Assembly (NCBI GenBank): GCA_002748265.1
Contig: PDRY01000021.1
Coordinates: 1-64,000 of the forward strand
Origin: Rhodobacterales bacterium
Lineage (GTDB): Bacteria; Pseudomonadota; Alphaproteobacteria; Rhodobacterales; Rhodobacteraceae
Length of the DNA: 64,000 nt
Direction: 5' to 3'
Both the position numbers and the translations under genes were made by a program. Under the pieces are notes generated by a model. That model was given only the letters and a program-made list of their open reading frames with translations. It searched no databases and had not been told where the DNA came from. Shown here piece by piece: positions 15,934-25,031 of this stretch; the first letter of the stretch is position 1, and each line of letters opens with the position of its first letter.

Positions 15934-17247
15934 TCACTCCTTGAGCGCGTCTTCGTCCAAAAGGTCCGGCGTTGCCTCTTCCTGCCGCTCCTTCTCGACG
16001 ATCCGTTCCAACGAGCGGTCCGCCTCGGCCGAGACATCCTCCGGGTGGGCCGGATCGGCCTTCGCATGTGCGGGGGGCTCGGCTGGGCCATGTTGCGCGG
16101 GCAAAGGCGCGGGCGCGCCGCCCAGCAGCTGGATGCGATAGGTGGTGTCGGGGACTTCGACATCCTCTGCCTCGATTGCAGCTTTCACCTGGCGCAGGGC
16201 TTCGCCGCGCGCGCCGGTCATCGCCGTCTCCTGCTGGTCGATCCATGCCGTGACCTGCAGCAGGATCGCCCCGTCTCCGATCCGGTCGATCCAGACGTCG
16301 GGGGCGGGCTCGCGCAACACGAAAGGCAGGCGGTGCAGCGTGTCTTCCGCAAGGTGGATGACATGGGCCAGATCGGCATCCGAGGCGACGCCGATTTCGA
16401 ACTGGAAACGGCGCTCCGGGTTGCGGGAATAGTTCACGATGCGCGACTTGAACACCGTCGCATTCGGGATGCGGATGTGGTTGCCGTCGAGCGACAAGAG
16501 GATCGTGGCGCGGCTGGTCAGGCGTATGACCTTGCCGATATCGCCGTTGATCTCAATCGTATCATTGGGCGCGAAGGGCTGACGGATCGACAGCAGGACC
16601 GAGGCGATGAAGTTCTCAACGGTGTCGCGGATGGCAAAGCCCACGGCCAGACCGATGATCCCCGCCGCGCCCAATATGGTGGACAGCAGCGCCGTCGCAT
16701 TGAGAATGTCGAGCGCCACCACGACCCCAATGACAAAGAATGACAACCGGACGAGCTGGCGGAACAGATTGGCGATAAAGGCATTCGGAGCCATCCGGTC
16801 CCAGGGCCTGCGCCAACTGGCAATCCACAGCCCGAAAAGCTGGATCACAGCAAAGACGACCAGGGCAATCAACACGATGGGCAGCGCAATCAGCGCTTGC
16901 TCTGCCCGTTTGGAGAACCGCTCAAGCGCGGGGTTGAGCCTGCGCGCCAGATCGGTGGTCTCGGTCACGTCATTGGTGACGGCCACCACCCCTTCGATCC
17001 GCTGCGCCAAGGCGTTCAGGTCGTTCACCTCCGCCAGAGAGGTCGCGGTGCCGTAAAGATGAACAACGCCGTCTTCGACTTCGACGCGGATGTCTTCATA
17101 CCCTCCCAGCTCGCTCAGAATGTCGCGCAGCCGGGTGGTGATCTGCGCATCCGTGGCCGCCGTGGCCTGCGTGGATATGGTGCTCTGCTGAGCGGTGGCG
17201 CCAAGCGATGCGAGGACCAGAGCGAGGGCAAGAAGAATGCGCGACAT
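15934..17247 (-). CDS. MscS-family mechanosensitive channel with BON domain
   Basis: A 437-residue protein with a signal-like N-terminus (LLALALVLASLGATAQ). A BON domain spans about residues 35-95 (VEVEDGVVHLYGTATSL). A membrane region runs from about 115 to 215, and an MscS core follows. The pore-lining helix and beta domain are visible in AAGIIGLAVGFAIRDTVENF and in the following PFAPNDTIEINGDIGKV. The charged tail from about 390 is low-complexity. BON domains usually bind membranes or envelope partners, so this is likely an envelope-linked osmotic safety valve. It is encoded next to tRNA-Gln on the same strand. Confidence 0.88.
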   Translation of the reverse strand: MSRILLALALVLASLGATAQQSTISTQATAATDAQITTRLRDILSELGGYEDIRVEVEDGVVHLYGTATSLAEVNDLNALAQRIEGVVAVTNDVTETTDLARRLNPALERFSKRAEQALIALPIVLIALVVFAVIQLFGLWIASWRRPWDRMAPNAFIANLFRQLVRLSFFVIGVVVALDILNATALLSTILGAAGIIGLAVGFAIRDTVENFIASVLLSIRQPFAPNDTIEINGDIGKVIRLTSRATILLSLDGNHIRIPNATVFKSRIVNYSRNPERRFQFEIGVASDADLAHVIHLAEDTLHRLPFVLREPAPDVWIDRIGDGAILLQVTAWIDQQETAMTGARGEALRQVKAAIEAEDVEVPDTTYRIQLLGGAPAPLPAQHGPAEPPAHAKADPAHPEDVSAEADRSLERIVEKERQEEATPDLLDEDALKE

Positions 17248-17723
17248 GAAAAAGGCTCCGAAGATGAAATCGGGCGGAGCCTATGGGCCATGTATACCCC
17301 GGGCAAGCCTTAGGATCAGGTCTTCGGTGACCAACACCCTCGGGACGAACGCGGGGAAAAAGGCCTAGGGCATCCGCCGTAATGCTTGGCGCCGGGTGCC
17401 CCGCTCTGTCGCCATGGCGGCGACGAAACGCATTGTCACCAGGGGCAGTCAGCCGAGCGCTGCCTTGAATGGTGTAGAAACCCGCTAGTCGACCCGGCAG
17501 AGACGGTCTAGAAATCGCCTGAACCCTATCAAGCTCCTCTGCCACTTCTTGAGGACAAAAGACGCTAATCGGCAGATCCCAGAAATACGCTCCGCGTCAC
17601 TGTCCTCACCCGCCAAACCGCTCCTGGCCCCTCGGCTGCGGAGCCCCTGGAACAACCCCGCAGGAAACGGCGCAGTCTGCTCGCAACCCGATTTGAGCGG
17701 CAAAGCCCTTTCCCACCCGAAAG
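17248..17723. other. 476-bp divergent intergenic region
   Basis: This separates the MscS gene (leftward) from the pyruvyltransferase/FrhB fusion gene (rightward) and must hold both promoters. I see no convincing open frame, no tRNA and no clear inverted repeat. The bases just before the fusion gene carry no strong ribosome-binding site. Confidence 0.4.
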
Positions 17724-20700
17724 ATGAGATCAGCAATGAGCCCCAAGTCACTCGACACACTACTTGATGCGCTTCGGACATCTCTCCGAGAGCAGGACTT
17801 GGAAAGAAGCGTTGTCAAAACCTGGGTGTTCCAAGACATCTGCTGCGTTGCTGAGTTTTCTCACAAGGGAGCACGGATTGGGTTTGACCTGACCCCCAGC
17901 AAGAGCGGGGTGACACTGGACGTGGTTCCGCGCGATGGCCTTGAGACAGCCGCGCGTTTCAACGCTCAGTTTCCGTCCAAAACCCGCCTTCTGACCAACG
18001 CATCCCTTCCCGCCGCGACACAGAAAATGTCAGACATCTTTGAAGATCTCTCCAAGGAGCTCGATGCCGTCCGCAAAAAGCAGCGCTTGAAGGTCGGGGT
18101 TCTCACTCTGCCGCTGAGCAACAATTACGGGAACAATCTTCAGGCCTTCGCGTTGATCGATACCGTGCGCGGCCTGGGCCACGAAGCCATCTTGATCAAT
18201 CGCCGCACCGCTTTCAAAGAGCCAAGCGCAAGCAAAGCCCAGCCAAGCAAGAAGGCGAAAGCGCCCCTCACGACAAAAAATATTGATATTGAAAGCGAAT
18301 TTTCTGACAGAGCCGCGTTCATCAATGAGCATATCGGCCCGGTTTCCGTACAATTTGAAGATTCCAAGCAGCTCGCGGAGAGTATTGATCGGTATGGCTT
18401 CGATGCGATCATCGTCGGCAGTGATCAGGTTTGGAGACCAAAGTTTGCCAAGCCGATGCTCGGAGACTTCCTGCTCACATTCCTTAAGGATGACTCCCCC
18501 ACACGGCGCATCAGCTACGCCGCATCCTTTGGCACCGAGAAATGGGAATACCCCACGTGGCTGACAAATCAGTCCAAGCCATTCATCGCGAAATTCGACG
18601 CCGTATCGGTGCGAGAGGACTCCGCCGTCGCGCTCTGCCGCGAACACTTTGACCGACATGCACAGCATGTCCTGGATCCCACATTGTTGGTCCCGCGCGA
18701 GCGCTACATTGAGGTGTTTCGCGCGAAGGTTCCCCCGCAATTGGATCCGCGCATCGTCACCTACATCCTGGATCCATCGCCCGACAAAACCGCCTTGCTC
18801 AACGCGCTGTCGGGGACGCTCGATCTTCCCGTGCACGGTGTAGATGGCCAGCGGTATGAATCCTTGGATCCCCTGGCGGGCGCGCCTGAAGCACCAAATG
18901 AACACTGGCTCTCGGAGATTCACTCCGCATCATTCGTTGTGACGGATTCCTTTCACGGAATGGTCTTTTCTATTTTGTTCCAAAGGCCCTTTATCGTTTA
19001 CGCCAATCGCTCTCGGGGGATGGCGCGATTTACGTCCCTGCTGACAGCACTCGGCCTGCGCGACCGGCTCGTGGAATCTTTCTCGCCCGAGGTCAGTCAG
19101 CGCGCGATGGCCCCCATCGATTGGGAAGCGGTCCAGGAACGTTTGGACCACATGCGCAGCGTGTCCATGACGTTCCTGCAAGAGGGATTGACCGGCGAAT
19201 CTAAAGACGCGGGAAAGCCGATCGCGCCAAGCACGCTCTCCGCAGCACCTGTCCTCTCCTCCGTGCCCCATGCGTTGGGTGTGCACTGCACCGGCTGCGG
19301 CGTTTGCGTCTCGGAGGCGCGCGGCACCCTGGAGATGGCGTGGAACACCGACGGCTTCCGAGTGCCTGTCGCCGTGTCGAAAAAGGTGGACATGCAGGCA
19401 CGCCGCGTCTGCCCGTTCAATCCATCTCCGGAGCCGGAGGTCGCCAATGAGGACGTCATCGGTCGGACACTGTTCGGAGACGCCAGAAACTACGAGGCGG
19501 ATGCCGGCCACTATGAGCGTGCCTATATTGGCTACAGCAACGCGTTTCGCAGCAGCTCATCCTCCGGTGGGATGGCGACCTATCTCTTCGAGCGCATACT
19601 AACGCTTGGGCTCGTCGATTGTCTGTTCGTGGTGCGCGGTGATGCCGCTGGCGGGTATAGCTATGCCCGCTTTGACAAGTCCGAAGACATTCGCACCATG
19701 TCGAAAACGCGCTACGTCCCTGTTTCGATGGAGCAGCTTTTCGAGATCATCGACAACACGACCGACCGGATTGCAATCTCAGGCGTTGCCTGCTTCATCA
19801 AAGCAATCCGATTGAAGCAGCACTATAACCCAGAGCTGAAACAGCGCATTCCATTTCTGATCGGCATTGTGTGCGGCGGTCTGAAGAGCAAGCACTACAC
19901 AGATTTTCTCGCCAGCAGCGCCGGGGTTTCGGGGCATTGGAGCAGCGCGGAATACCGGGTCAAGAACCCAAAGCGCAATGCCAGCGACTACAGCTTTTCC
20001 GTTTCAGACGAGCAGCAAAAGCAACATCACCTCCGCATGAGAAACCTAGGAGACATGTGGGGTGCAGGTTTGTTCAAATCGAAGGCCTGCGACTATTGCA
20101 CCGATGTTCTGACCGAGCTTGCGGATGTGTCTCTTGGGGACGCGTGGCTTCCTGCCTACAATCGCGACGGCTTGGGAAACAGCGTTGTCGTCACGCGCAG
20201 CCTACTGGCGGACAGCCTGATCCAATCGGGGATGCTGGCGGGAGAGCTGACCCTCGCCGAGACCCCGATCAGTGAGGTTGTGCGCTCTCAGCAAGGGGGG
20301 CTGGACCACAAACAAAAAGGCCTCAAGTTTCGAAAATTTCTCGCAGCGCAGAACGAAGGCGTATCAGCCCCAAATGTCCGGCCGCGCGTGCTCTGCGATG
20401 TGACCGCAGGCTATATGTTGGTGCAGATCCTCAGAGAACGCGTTCGCAGCAAGAGCATTCGTCACTGGAATGAGACCGGCATTGCGCAGCCGTTCTCCCG
20501 GCGCATGATGGCGTCGCGGCGGCTGCTGGATGACGTGACCGTCCTGCGCAAGCAGCATGCGCAGACCATCACCGAACTCGCGCGCACCGCGCTCGCGAAC
20601 CCGTACGCTTTGCCGCAAACTGAATTCGCATCAGCACGCCTCATGTTGCGGTGGTTCCGTCTCAAAGTGCACACGGGCGAAATCTCCGTCGACAACTTGC

Positions 20701-20768
20701 GGGATATCCTACCGGAAGAGCTGTTAACGAGCCTCCCGCCCAAGCGGCGACGGCGGCGAGCGAAGTAG
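17724..20768 (+). CDS. Polysaccharide pyruvyltransferase / FrhB-type Fe-S flavoprotein fusion
   Basis: A single 1014-residue protein. Residues 1-122 form a small domain I do not recognise. Residues about 123-480 are a polysaccharide pyruvyltransferase: GVLTLPLSNNYGNNLQAFAL, AIIVGSDQVWRP, then VVTDSFHGMVFSI. Residues about 515-870 are an FrhB/FdhB-type domain: a CTGCGVC iron-sulfur motif (Cys522, 525, 528) with Cys563, then SGVACFIKAIR, GIVCGGLKS and CDYCTDVLTELADVSLGDAW, the usual C-terminal signature. The two families are often encoded side by side in surface-glycan loci. Here they are joined, with no glycosyltransferase or export genes nearby. Base composition is clearly less GC-biased than the neighbours, suggesting transfer. 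Start at 17724 or 17736 is unresolved. Confidence 0.82.
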   Translation: MRSAMSPKSLDTLLDALRTSLREQDLERSVVKTWVFQDICCVAEFSHKGARIGFDLTPSKSGVTLDVVPRDGLETAARFNAQFPSKTRLLTNASLPAATQKMSDIFEDLSKELDAVRKKQRLKVGVLTLPLSNNYGNNLQAFALIDTVRGLGHEAILINRRTAFKEPSASKAQPSKKAKAPLTTKNIDIESEFSDRAAFINEHIGPVSVQFEDSKQLAESIDRYGFDAIIVGSDQVWRPKFAKPMLGDFLLTFLKDDSPTRRISYAASFGTEKWEYPTWLTNQSKPFIAKFDAVSVREDSAVALCREHFDRHAQHVLDPTLLVPRERYIEVFRAKVPPQLDPRIVTYILDPSPDKTALLNALSGTLDLPVHGVDGQRYESLDPLAGAPEAPNEHWLSEIHSASFVVTDSFHGMVFSILFQRPFIVYANRSRGMARFTSLLTALGLRDRLVESFSPEVSQRAMAPIDWEAVQERLDHMRSVSMTFLQEGLTGESKDAGKPIAPSTLSAAPVLSSVPHALGVHCTGCGVCVSEARGTLEMAWNTDGFRVPVAVSKKVDMQARRVCPFNPSPEPEVANEDVIGRTLFGDARNYEADAGHYERAYIGYSNAFRSSSSSGGMATYLFERILTLGLVDCLFVVRGDAAGGYSYARFDKSEDIRTMSKTRYVPVSMEQLFEIIDNTTDRIAISGVACFIKAIRLKQHYNPELKQRIPFLIGIVCGGLKSKHYTDFLASSAGVSGHWSSAEYRVKNPKRNASDYSFSVSDEQQKQHHLRMRNLGDMWGAGLFKSKACDYCTDVLTELADVSLGDAWLPAYNRDGLGNSVVVTRSLLADSLIQSGMLAGELTLAETPISEVVRSQQGGLDHKQKGLKFRKFLAAQNEGVSAPNVRPRVLCDVTAGYMLVQILRERVRSKSIRHWNETGIAQPFSRRMMASRRLLDDVTVLRKQHAQTITELARTALANPYALPQTEFASARLMLRWFRLKVHTGEISVDNLRDILPEELLTSLPPKRRRRRAK

Positions 20769-21103
20769 TCGCCTTCCCGCCCCGGGGAGATCGTTAACGT
20801 GGTGGGCATCGGACGGCTTTGCGCATAGGAGTGACGGGCCCGCCCGCTCACCCATTGCTCTTAGCGTGCGGTTCCCCCCAACCGCGCGCATCCCGCCAGA
20901 CGAGCCAAGCAGCATTCCGGGGTGCGCTCTGGTCTGGTCTCGCCCGCTTGGAGGGCCTGCCCGGATTGACCCCGGAACGGCACCTTGCACGGCCCAAACG
21001 CGCGCCACTCCGATGAGAGCAGCCCATCTTGATACCGCGAGTTGTTGCCGCGTCGGGTCGGACGTGATCATCTAAAGACATCAACGACAGAGAGATGCGA
21101 GGC
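20769..21103. other. 335-bp intergenic region before the lipid/oxidative-stress cluster
   Basis: There is no convincing gene. It should hold the promoter of the rightward cluster starting at 21104. I looked for an RpoE-type TGATCC plus -10 arrangement and found only partial matches (TGATAC near 21031, TGATCA near 21065) without a suitable partner. Confidence 0.35.
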
Positions 21104-22381
21104 ATGACAGGAACACCCAGGCGTATCGCCATTGTCGGAAGCGGCATCTCCGGACTTGGCACGGCCTTTTTGCTCGACCCGCATCACGACGTCACAGTAT
21201 TCGAAGCCGCGCCGCGTTTTGGCGGACATGCCCGCACCGTGAGCGCTGAGGGCGTGCGGGTCGATACAGGCTTCATCGTGTGCAACCGCCGCACCTACCC
21301 GTTGTTCATTCCGCTCCTGGAGCATCTGGGCGTGCCGCTTGAGGCAAGCGACATGTCTTTCTCGGCCAGCTTCGGCAATGGGGCCTATGAATACGGCACA
21401 TTCTCGACCAGGGCGATGTTCGCCCAGCTCTCCACCCTGGCCAGCCCCGCGCATTGGCGGCTTATCCGGGACATCCTGAAATTCTTCCGCGAGGCCCCCG
21501 CCTATCGCGACGCCCCCTGCTCCATCGGAGAGCTGATCAATCAGCTTGGGCTGGGCTCCGCGTTCCGGGACAGGTTCCTGTTGCCGATTTCGGGGGCGAT
21601 CTGGTCCACCCCCACGTCGGATATGCTGGATTTCCCGGCCTCCGCCTTCATCACCTTTTTCGACAATCACGGACTGTTGTCGGTCAACGGCCAGCCCGAA
21701 TGGCTGACGGTGACCGGCGGTGCCGACACCTATGTGCAAGCCATCCTGTCCCGACTGCGCGGTGAGACGCGCGCGGCCTGCCCCGTCCACGCCGTTCAGC
21801 GCGACGATCTCGGCCTTGTCGTGCAGAGCCCCCGCGGGGCCGAGCGGTTCGACCACGTGATCTTTGCCACCGACGCTCCGCAAGCGCTCCGCCTGTTGGA
21901 TCAGCCGGACAACGATGAACGCGCGATCCTCGGTGCCATGCGCACGGCCCCCAACCGGATGGTGCTCCATTCCGACGCGCGGCTCATGCCCCGCAGGCGC
22001 GCGGCATGGGCCTCCTGGAACTACGTCACGCAAGGGGCAAGCACCCCGACAGATCGCCCGATCAGCCTGTCCTATTGGATGAACCGACTTCAGAACCTGC
22101 AAACGCCGCGCGATCTGATCGTGACCCTGAACCCCGAGATCGAGCCGGACCACATCCATGACGAGACGCAGTTCGCGCATCCTCAGTTCGATGCCCCTGC
22201 CGTTGCCGCACAGGCGCGGCTGCCCGAAATTCAGGGACGCGGCGGTGTATCCTATGCGGGCGCCTGGACCCGCTACGGTTTCCATGAAGACGGGCTCTTG
22301 TCCGCGCTGCGTGTCGCGCAATCATTCGGCATCGACTGGCCGCTCGGCGCGGATCCCTGGGCTCTGGAGGCGGCGGAATGA
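21104..22381 (+). CDS. FAD-dependent amine-oxidase-like oxidoreductase (COG2907 type)
   Basis: A protein of about 425 residues opening with the dinucleotide-binding motif IAIVGSGISGLGTAFLL and the FAD contact FEAAPRFGGHART. It fits the COG2907 branch of flavin amine oxidases that is regularly found with DUF1365 and a cyclopropane-synthase-like methyltransferase. In Rhodobacter sphaeroides the equivalent genes belong to the RpoE/ChrR singlet-oxygen regulon and are linked to furan fatty acid synthesis (UfaD/UfaO). Which of those two roles this one has I cannot say. It overlaps the next gene by four bases (ATGA). The start could also be the ATG at 21095; 21104 has GAGAG at better spacing. Confidence 0.83.
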   Translation: MTGTPRRIAIVGSGISGLGTAFLLDPHHDVTVFEAAPRFGGHARTVSAEGVRVDTGFIVCNRRTYPLFIPLLEHLGVPLEASDMSFSASFGNGAYEYGTFSTRAMFAQLSTLASPAHWRLIRDILKFFREAPAYRDAPCSIGELINQLGLGSAFRDRFLLPISGAIWSTPTSDMLDFPASAFITFFDNHGLLSVNGQPEWLTVTGGADTYVQAILSRLRGETRAACPVHAVQRDDLGLVVQSPRGAERFDHVIFATDAPQALRLLDQPDNDERAILGAMRTAPNRMVLHSDARLMPRRRAAWASWNYVTQGASTPTDRPISLSYWMNRLQNLQTPRDLIVTLNPEIEPDHIHDETQFAHPQFDAPAVAAQARLPEIQGRGGVSYAGAWTRYGFHEDGLLSALRVAQSFGIDWPLGADPWALEAAE

Positions 22382-23181
22382 CCGATCTGTGGGACGGCGC
22401 GCTGATTGACACGGGCATCTGGCACGGCCGCTCCGGAGATATCGCACGGCAGTTTCGCTACCGCTCCACCTACCTCGCCCTGCCGCTTGGCCCGCTGGAG
22501 GCTGGCGCCCTCGCGATCAAGCCCGACCGGCGCGGTGTCTGGTCACTGCGCACACGCGATTACGGCGCGCGCGACGGGCAATCTCTGTCGTCCTTCATCG
22601 CGCAGCAGCTCGCCCCGATCGGGTTGGAGACGGCCGACGTCACGCTGGTCACGCTGCCGCGCACCCTCGGCTATGGGTTCAATCCTGTCAGCTTCTGGCT
22701 GGCGCGCGATGCCGAAGGCCTGCGCGCGGTTCTTGCCGAGGTGTCGAACACCTTCGGTGAGCGACATCTCTATCTTTGCCGCCACGAGGATGGGCGGGTC
22801 ATCTCTCCCTCAGACAGGCTGAGCGGTGAAAAGCTGTTCCATGTCTCGCCCTTTTTGCCGCGCGAAGGCCGCTATGTCTTTCGGTTCGACACCCGGCCAG
22901 GCCGGTTCGGCGCGTGGGTGGACTGGATCGGCACGGATGAAACCGTGAAGCTCCAAACAGCCATGACCGGACGGACCCACCGGCTGTCCCGCGCCCGATT
23001 GCGCATGGCGCAGCTTCGCGCGCCCATGGCCGCCCAAAAAGTTATCGGCCTGATTCACTGGCAAGCTGTGAAACTTTTGCGCCGCGGGATCGTTTACAGA
23101 ACGAAACCCGAGCAATTGGATCGCACAAGGTCCGACGCAACAACGGAGCACAGCGATGTTCGAAACCAGAATTCGGGATGA
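22378..23181 (+). CDS. DUF1365 family protein
   Basis: A 267-residue protein with typical DUF1365 blocks: RYRSTYLALPL near the N-terminus, LVTLPRTLGYGFNPVSFW (about residues 91-108) and EKLFHVSPFLPREG (about 147-160). Its biochemical role is not settled. In alphaproteobacteria it accompanies the COG2907 flavoprotein and the cyclopropane-synthase-like methyltransferase and is a candidate for a step in methylated or furan fatty acid formation. It starts within the stop of the preceding gene and overlaps the following gene by 26 bases, indicating tight coupling. Confidence 0.88.
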   Translation: MTDLWDGALIDTGIWHGRSGDIARQFRYRSTYLALPLGPLEAGALAIKPDRRGVWSLRTRDYGARDGQSLSSFIAQQLAPIGLETADVTLVTLPRTLGYGFNPVSFWLARDAEGLRAVLAEVSNTFGERHLYLCRHEDGRVISPSDRLSGEKLFHVSPFLPREGRYVFRFDTRPGRFGAWVDWIGTDETVKLQTAMTGRTHRLSRARLRMAQLRAPMAAQKVIGLIHWQAVKLLRRGIVYRTKPEQLDRTRSDATTEHSDVRNQNSG

Positions 23182-24313
23182 ATTCCTCCGCACTCTGGAC
23201 GCCGTACGATATGGCCGCCTGACCCTCACCACGCCGGACGGGCAGGTCTCCGTCTACGAAGGCGCGGAGCCCGGCCCCGATGCGTCCCTGGACATTCATG
23301 ACTGGCGCATGGTCCCCGCACTGGCAGCCAAGGGCGATATTGGCCTCACCGAAGCCTACCGTGACGGATGGTGCGACACCCCCGACCTTGAGACGCTGCT
23401 GACCTTCGGCCTGCGGAACGAAGACGCCCTGGACCGCTATCTTTACGGTCATCCACTGCAGGCCCTGGCGATGCGCGCGCTCTATTTGCTGAACCGCAAT
23501 ACCCGTGCGGGATCGCGGCGCAATATTTCGGCGCATTACGATCTGGGGAATGATTTCTACCGCCTGTGGCTGGACGACACCATGACCTACTCTTCGGCCC
23601 TGTTTGCCGACGGCGACGATCTGGCCCGGGCGCAGACGCGAAAATATGACCGCATCCTTGACGGGCTCAACGGCGCGTCGGGACGGATGCTCGAAGTGGG
23701 CTGCGGATGGGGCGGGTTCGCGGAACGGGCTCTTGAGCGCGGGGATTTCGCCTCCAAGGGACTCACGCTGTCAACGGAACAGGCCGAGTTTGCGCGCAAC
23801 CGGCTTGGGACGGGGGCGGAGATCGCGTTGCAGGACTACCGGGACGAGACCGGGCGCTATGATCACATCGTCTCCATCGAGATGTTCGAGGCGGTCGGCG
23901 AAAAGTTCTGGCCAACCTATTTCGGGCAGCTCTCAAACCTGTTGTCCAACAAGGGCACCGCGATGATCCAGACGATTACCGTCGCAGATCGCTATTTCGA
24001 CCGCTACCGCAAGGGCGGCGACATGATCCGCAGCTTCATCTTCCCGGGCGGGATGCTGCCCTCCCCGACCCGCTTTCGACAGGAAGCCGAGCGCGCGGGC
24101 CTGACCATCACGGACCGTTTTGGCTTTGGCCAAGACTACGCCCGCACACTGCGCGACTGGCTGAACCGGTTTGACACAAAGCGGGCTGAAATCCTGGCGA
24201 TGGGCTTTGACGAGCCATTCATCCGCGTCTGGCGTTTCTACCTCGCGGCCTGCGCCGCCAGCTTCACCGTTGGGCGCACGGACGTCATGCAACTGCGGCT
24301 CGCCCATGCCTGA
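23156..24313 (+). CDS. Cyclopropane-fatty-acid-synthase-like SAM methyltransferase
   Basis: A 385-residue SAM-dependent methyltransferase acting on unsaturated chains of phospholipids. Visible family features are SAHYDLGNDFYRLWLDDTMT (about residues 124-143), the SAM-binding MLEVGCGWGGFAERAL, and the IFPGGMLPSPTRF block. Members either make cyclopropane rings or, in the UfaM branch, add a methyl group to cis-vaccenoyl chains as the first step to furan fatty acids. The flanking COG2907 and DUF1365 genes favour the second option, by inference. GGAG eleven bases before the ATG supports the start inside the DUF1365 gene. Confidence 0.9.
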   Translation: MFETRIRDEFLRTLDAVRYGRLTLTTPDGQVSVYEGAEPGPDASLDIHDWRMVPALAAKGDIGLTEAYRDGWCDTPDLETLLTFGLRNEDALDRYLYGHPLQALAMRALYLLNRNTRAGSRRNISAHYDLGNDFYRLWLDDTMTYSSALFADGDDLARAQTRKYDRILDGLNGASGRMLEVGCGWGGFAERALERGDFASKGLTLSTEQAEFARNRLGTGAEIALQDYRDETGRYDHIVSIEMFEAVGEKFWPTYFGQLSNLLSNKGTAMIQTITVADRYFDRYRKGGDMIRSFIFPGGMLPSPTRFRQEAERAGLTITDRFGFGQDYARTLRDWLNRFDTKRAEILAMGFDEPFIRVWRFYLAACAASFTVGRTDVMQLRLAHA

Positions 24314-25031
24314 GCGCATCTGGATCATGGGCGGCAGCGACGGGATAGGTGCCGCCCTCGCCCGCGCTTATGCCGCGCGCGGGGCGCAGGTGATCGTGTC
24401 CGCCAGATCCGAGGCACCGCTGCGTGCCCTCGCGCAAGAGATCGGCGCCACGGCCCTGCCCTGCGACGTGACCGATCCTGACAGCCTCGCAGCCGCCGCC
24501 GCGCATGTCGCCGAGGGCGCGGCGCTTGATCGCGCGATCACGCTTGCCGCGCTCTACGATCCCGGCAAGGTCATGGATGTCGATCCCGGCAAAGCGGCCC
24601 AGATTGTGACGGTCAATCTCACGGGCAGCTTCAATTTCGCCCGCGCGGCGCAACCGCTTCTGCGCGCGCAGGGGCAACTGGTGCTGACCGGGTCCGTCGC
24701 GGGCTATTTCGGGCTGCCTCAAGGGCAGATCTACTCCGCCACCAAAGCGGGCGTGACCAACCTAGCGGAGACCTTGCGCGCGGAGCTGGCGGGTCAGATC
24801 GACACGCGCCTGATCAGCCCCGGTTTCGTCGACACACGCATGACCCGCGAGAACGCCTTTGACATGCCGTTCATCCTGCAACCCCAAGAGGCGGCGGCGG
24901 CGATCCTGAAGGGGCTCGATGGCGCACGGTTCGAAATTCACTTCCCCAAACGCCTGACTTTGGCGCTGAAACTGCTGCGCGCCCTGCCGTATTGGGCCGC
25001 TTTGCCCCTGACCAAAAGGCTGGTGCAATGA
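24306..25031 (+). CDS. Short-chain dehydrogenase/reductase
   Basis: A 241-residue classical SDR. The cofactor motif IMGGSDGIGAAL begins at residue 7. NLTGSFNFARAAQ, the catalytic Ser of LTGSVAGYFG and the YSATKAG catalytic Tyr/Lys (about residues 143-147) are present. I chose the ATG at 24306, which overlaps the methyltransferase stop by eight bases. Its place in the cluster suggests an accessory redox step or aldehyde handling for modified lipids, as with the SDR in the Rhodobacter RpoE regulon. The substrate is unknown. Confidence 0.85.
   Translation: MPERIWIMGGSDGIGAALARAYAARGAQVIVSARSEAPLRALAQEIGATALPCDVTDPDSLAAAAAHVAEGAALDRAITLAALYDPGKVMDVDPGKAAQIVTVNLTGSFNFARAAQPLLRAQGQLVLTGSVAGYFGLPQGQIYSATKAGVTNLAETLRAELAGQIDTRLISPGFVDTRMTRENAFDMPFILQPQEAAAAILKGLDGARFEIHFPKRLTLALKLLRALPYWAALPLTKRLVQ

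Noticed and set aside
20769-21103. RpoE-type promoter before the lipid cluster
   Set aside because: Only partial -35-like matches (TGATAC, TGATCA) without a matching -10 at the right spacing.
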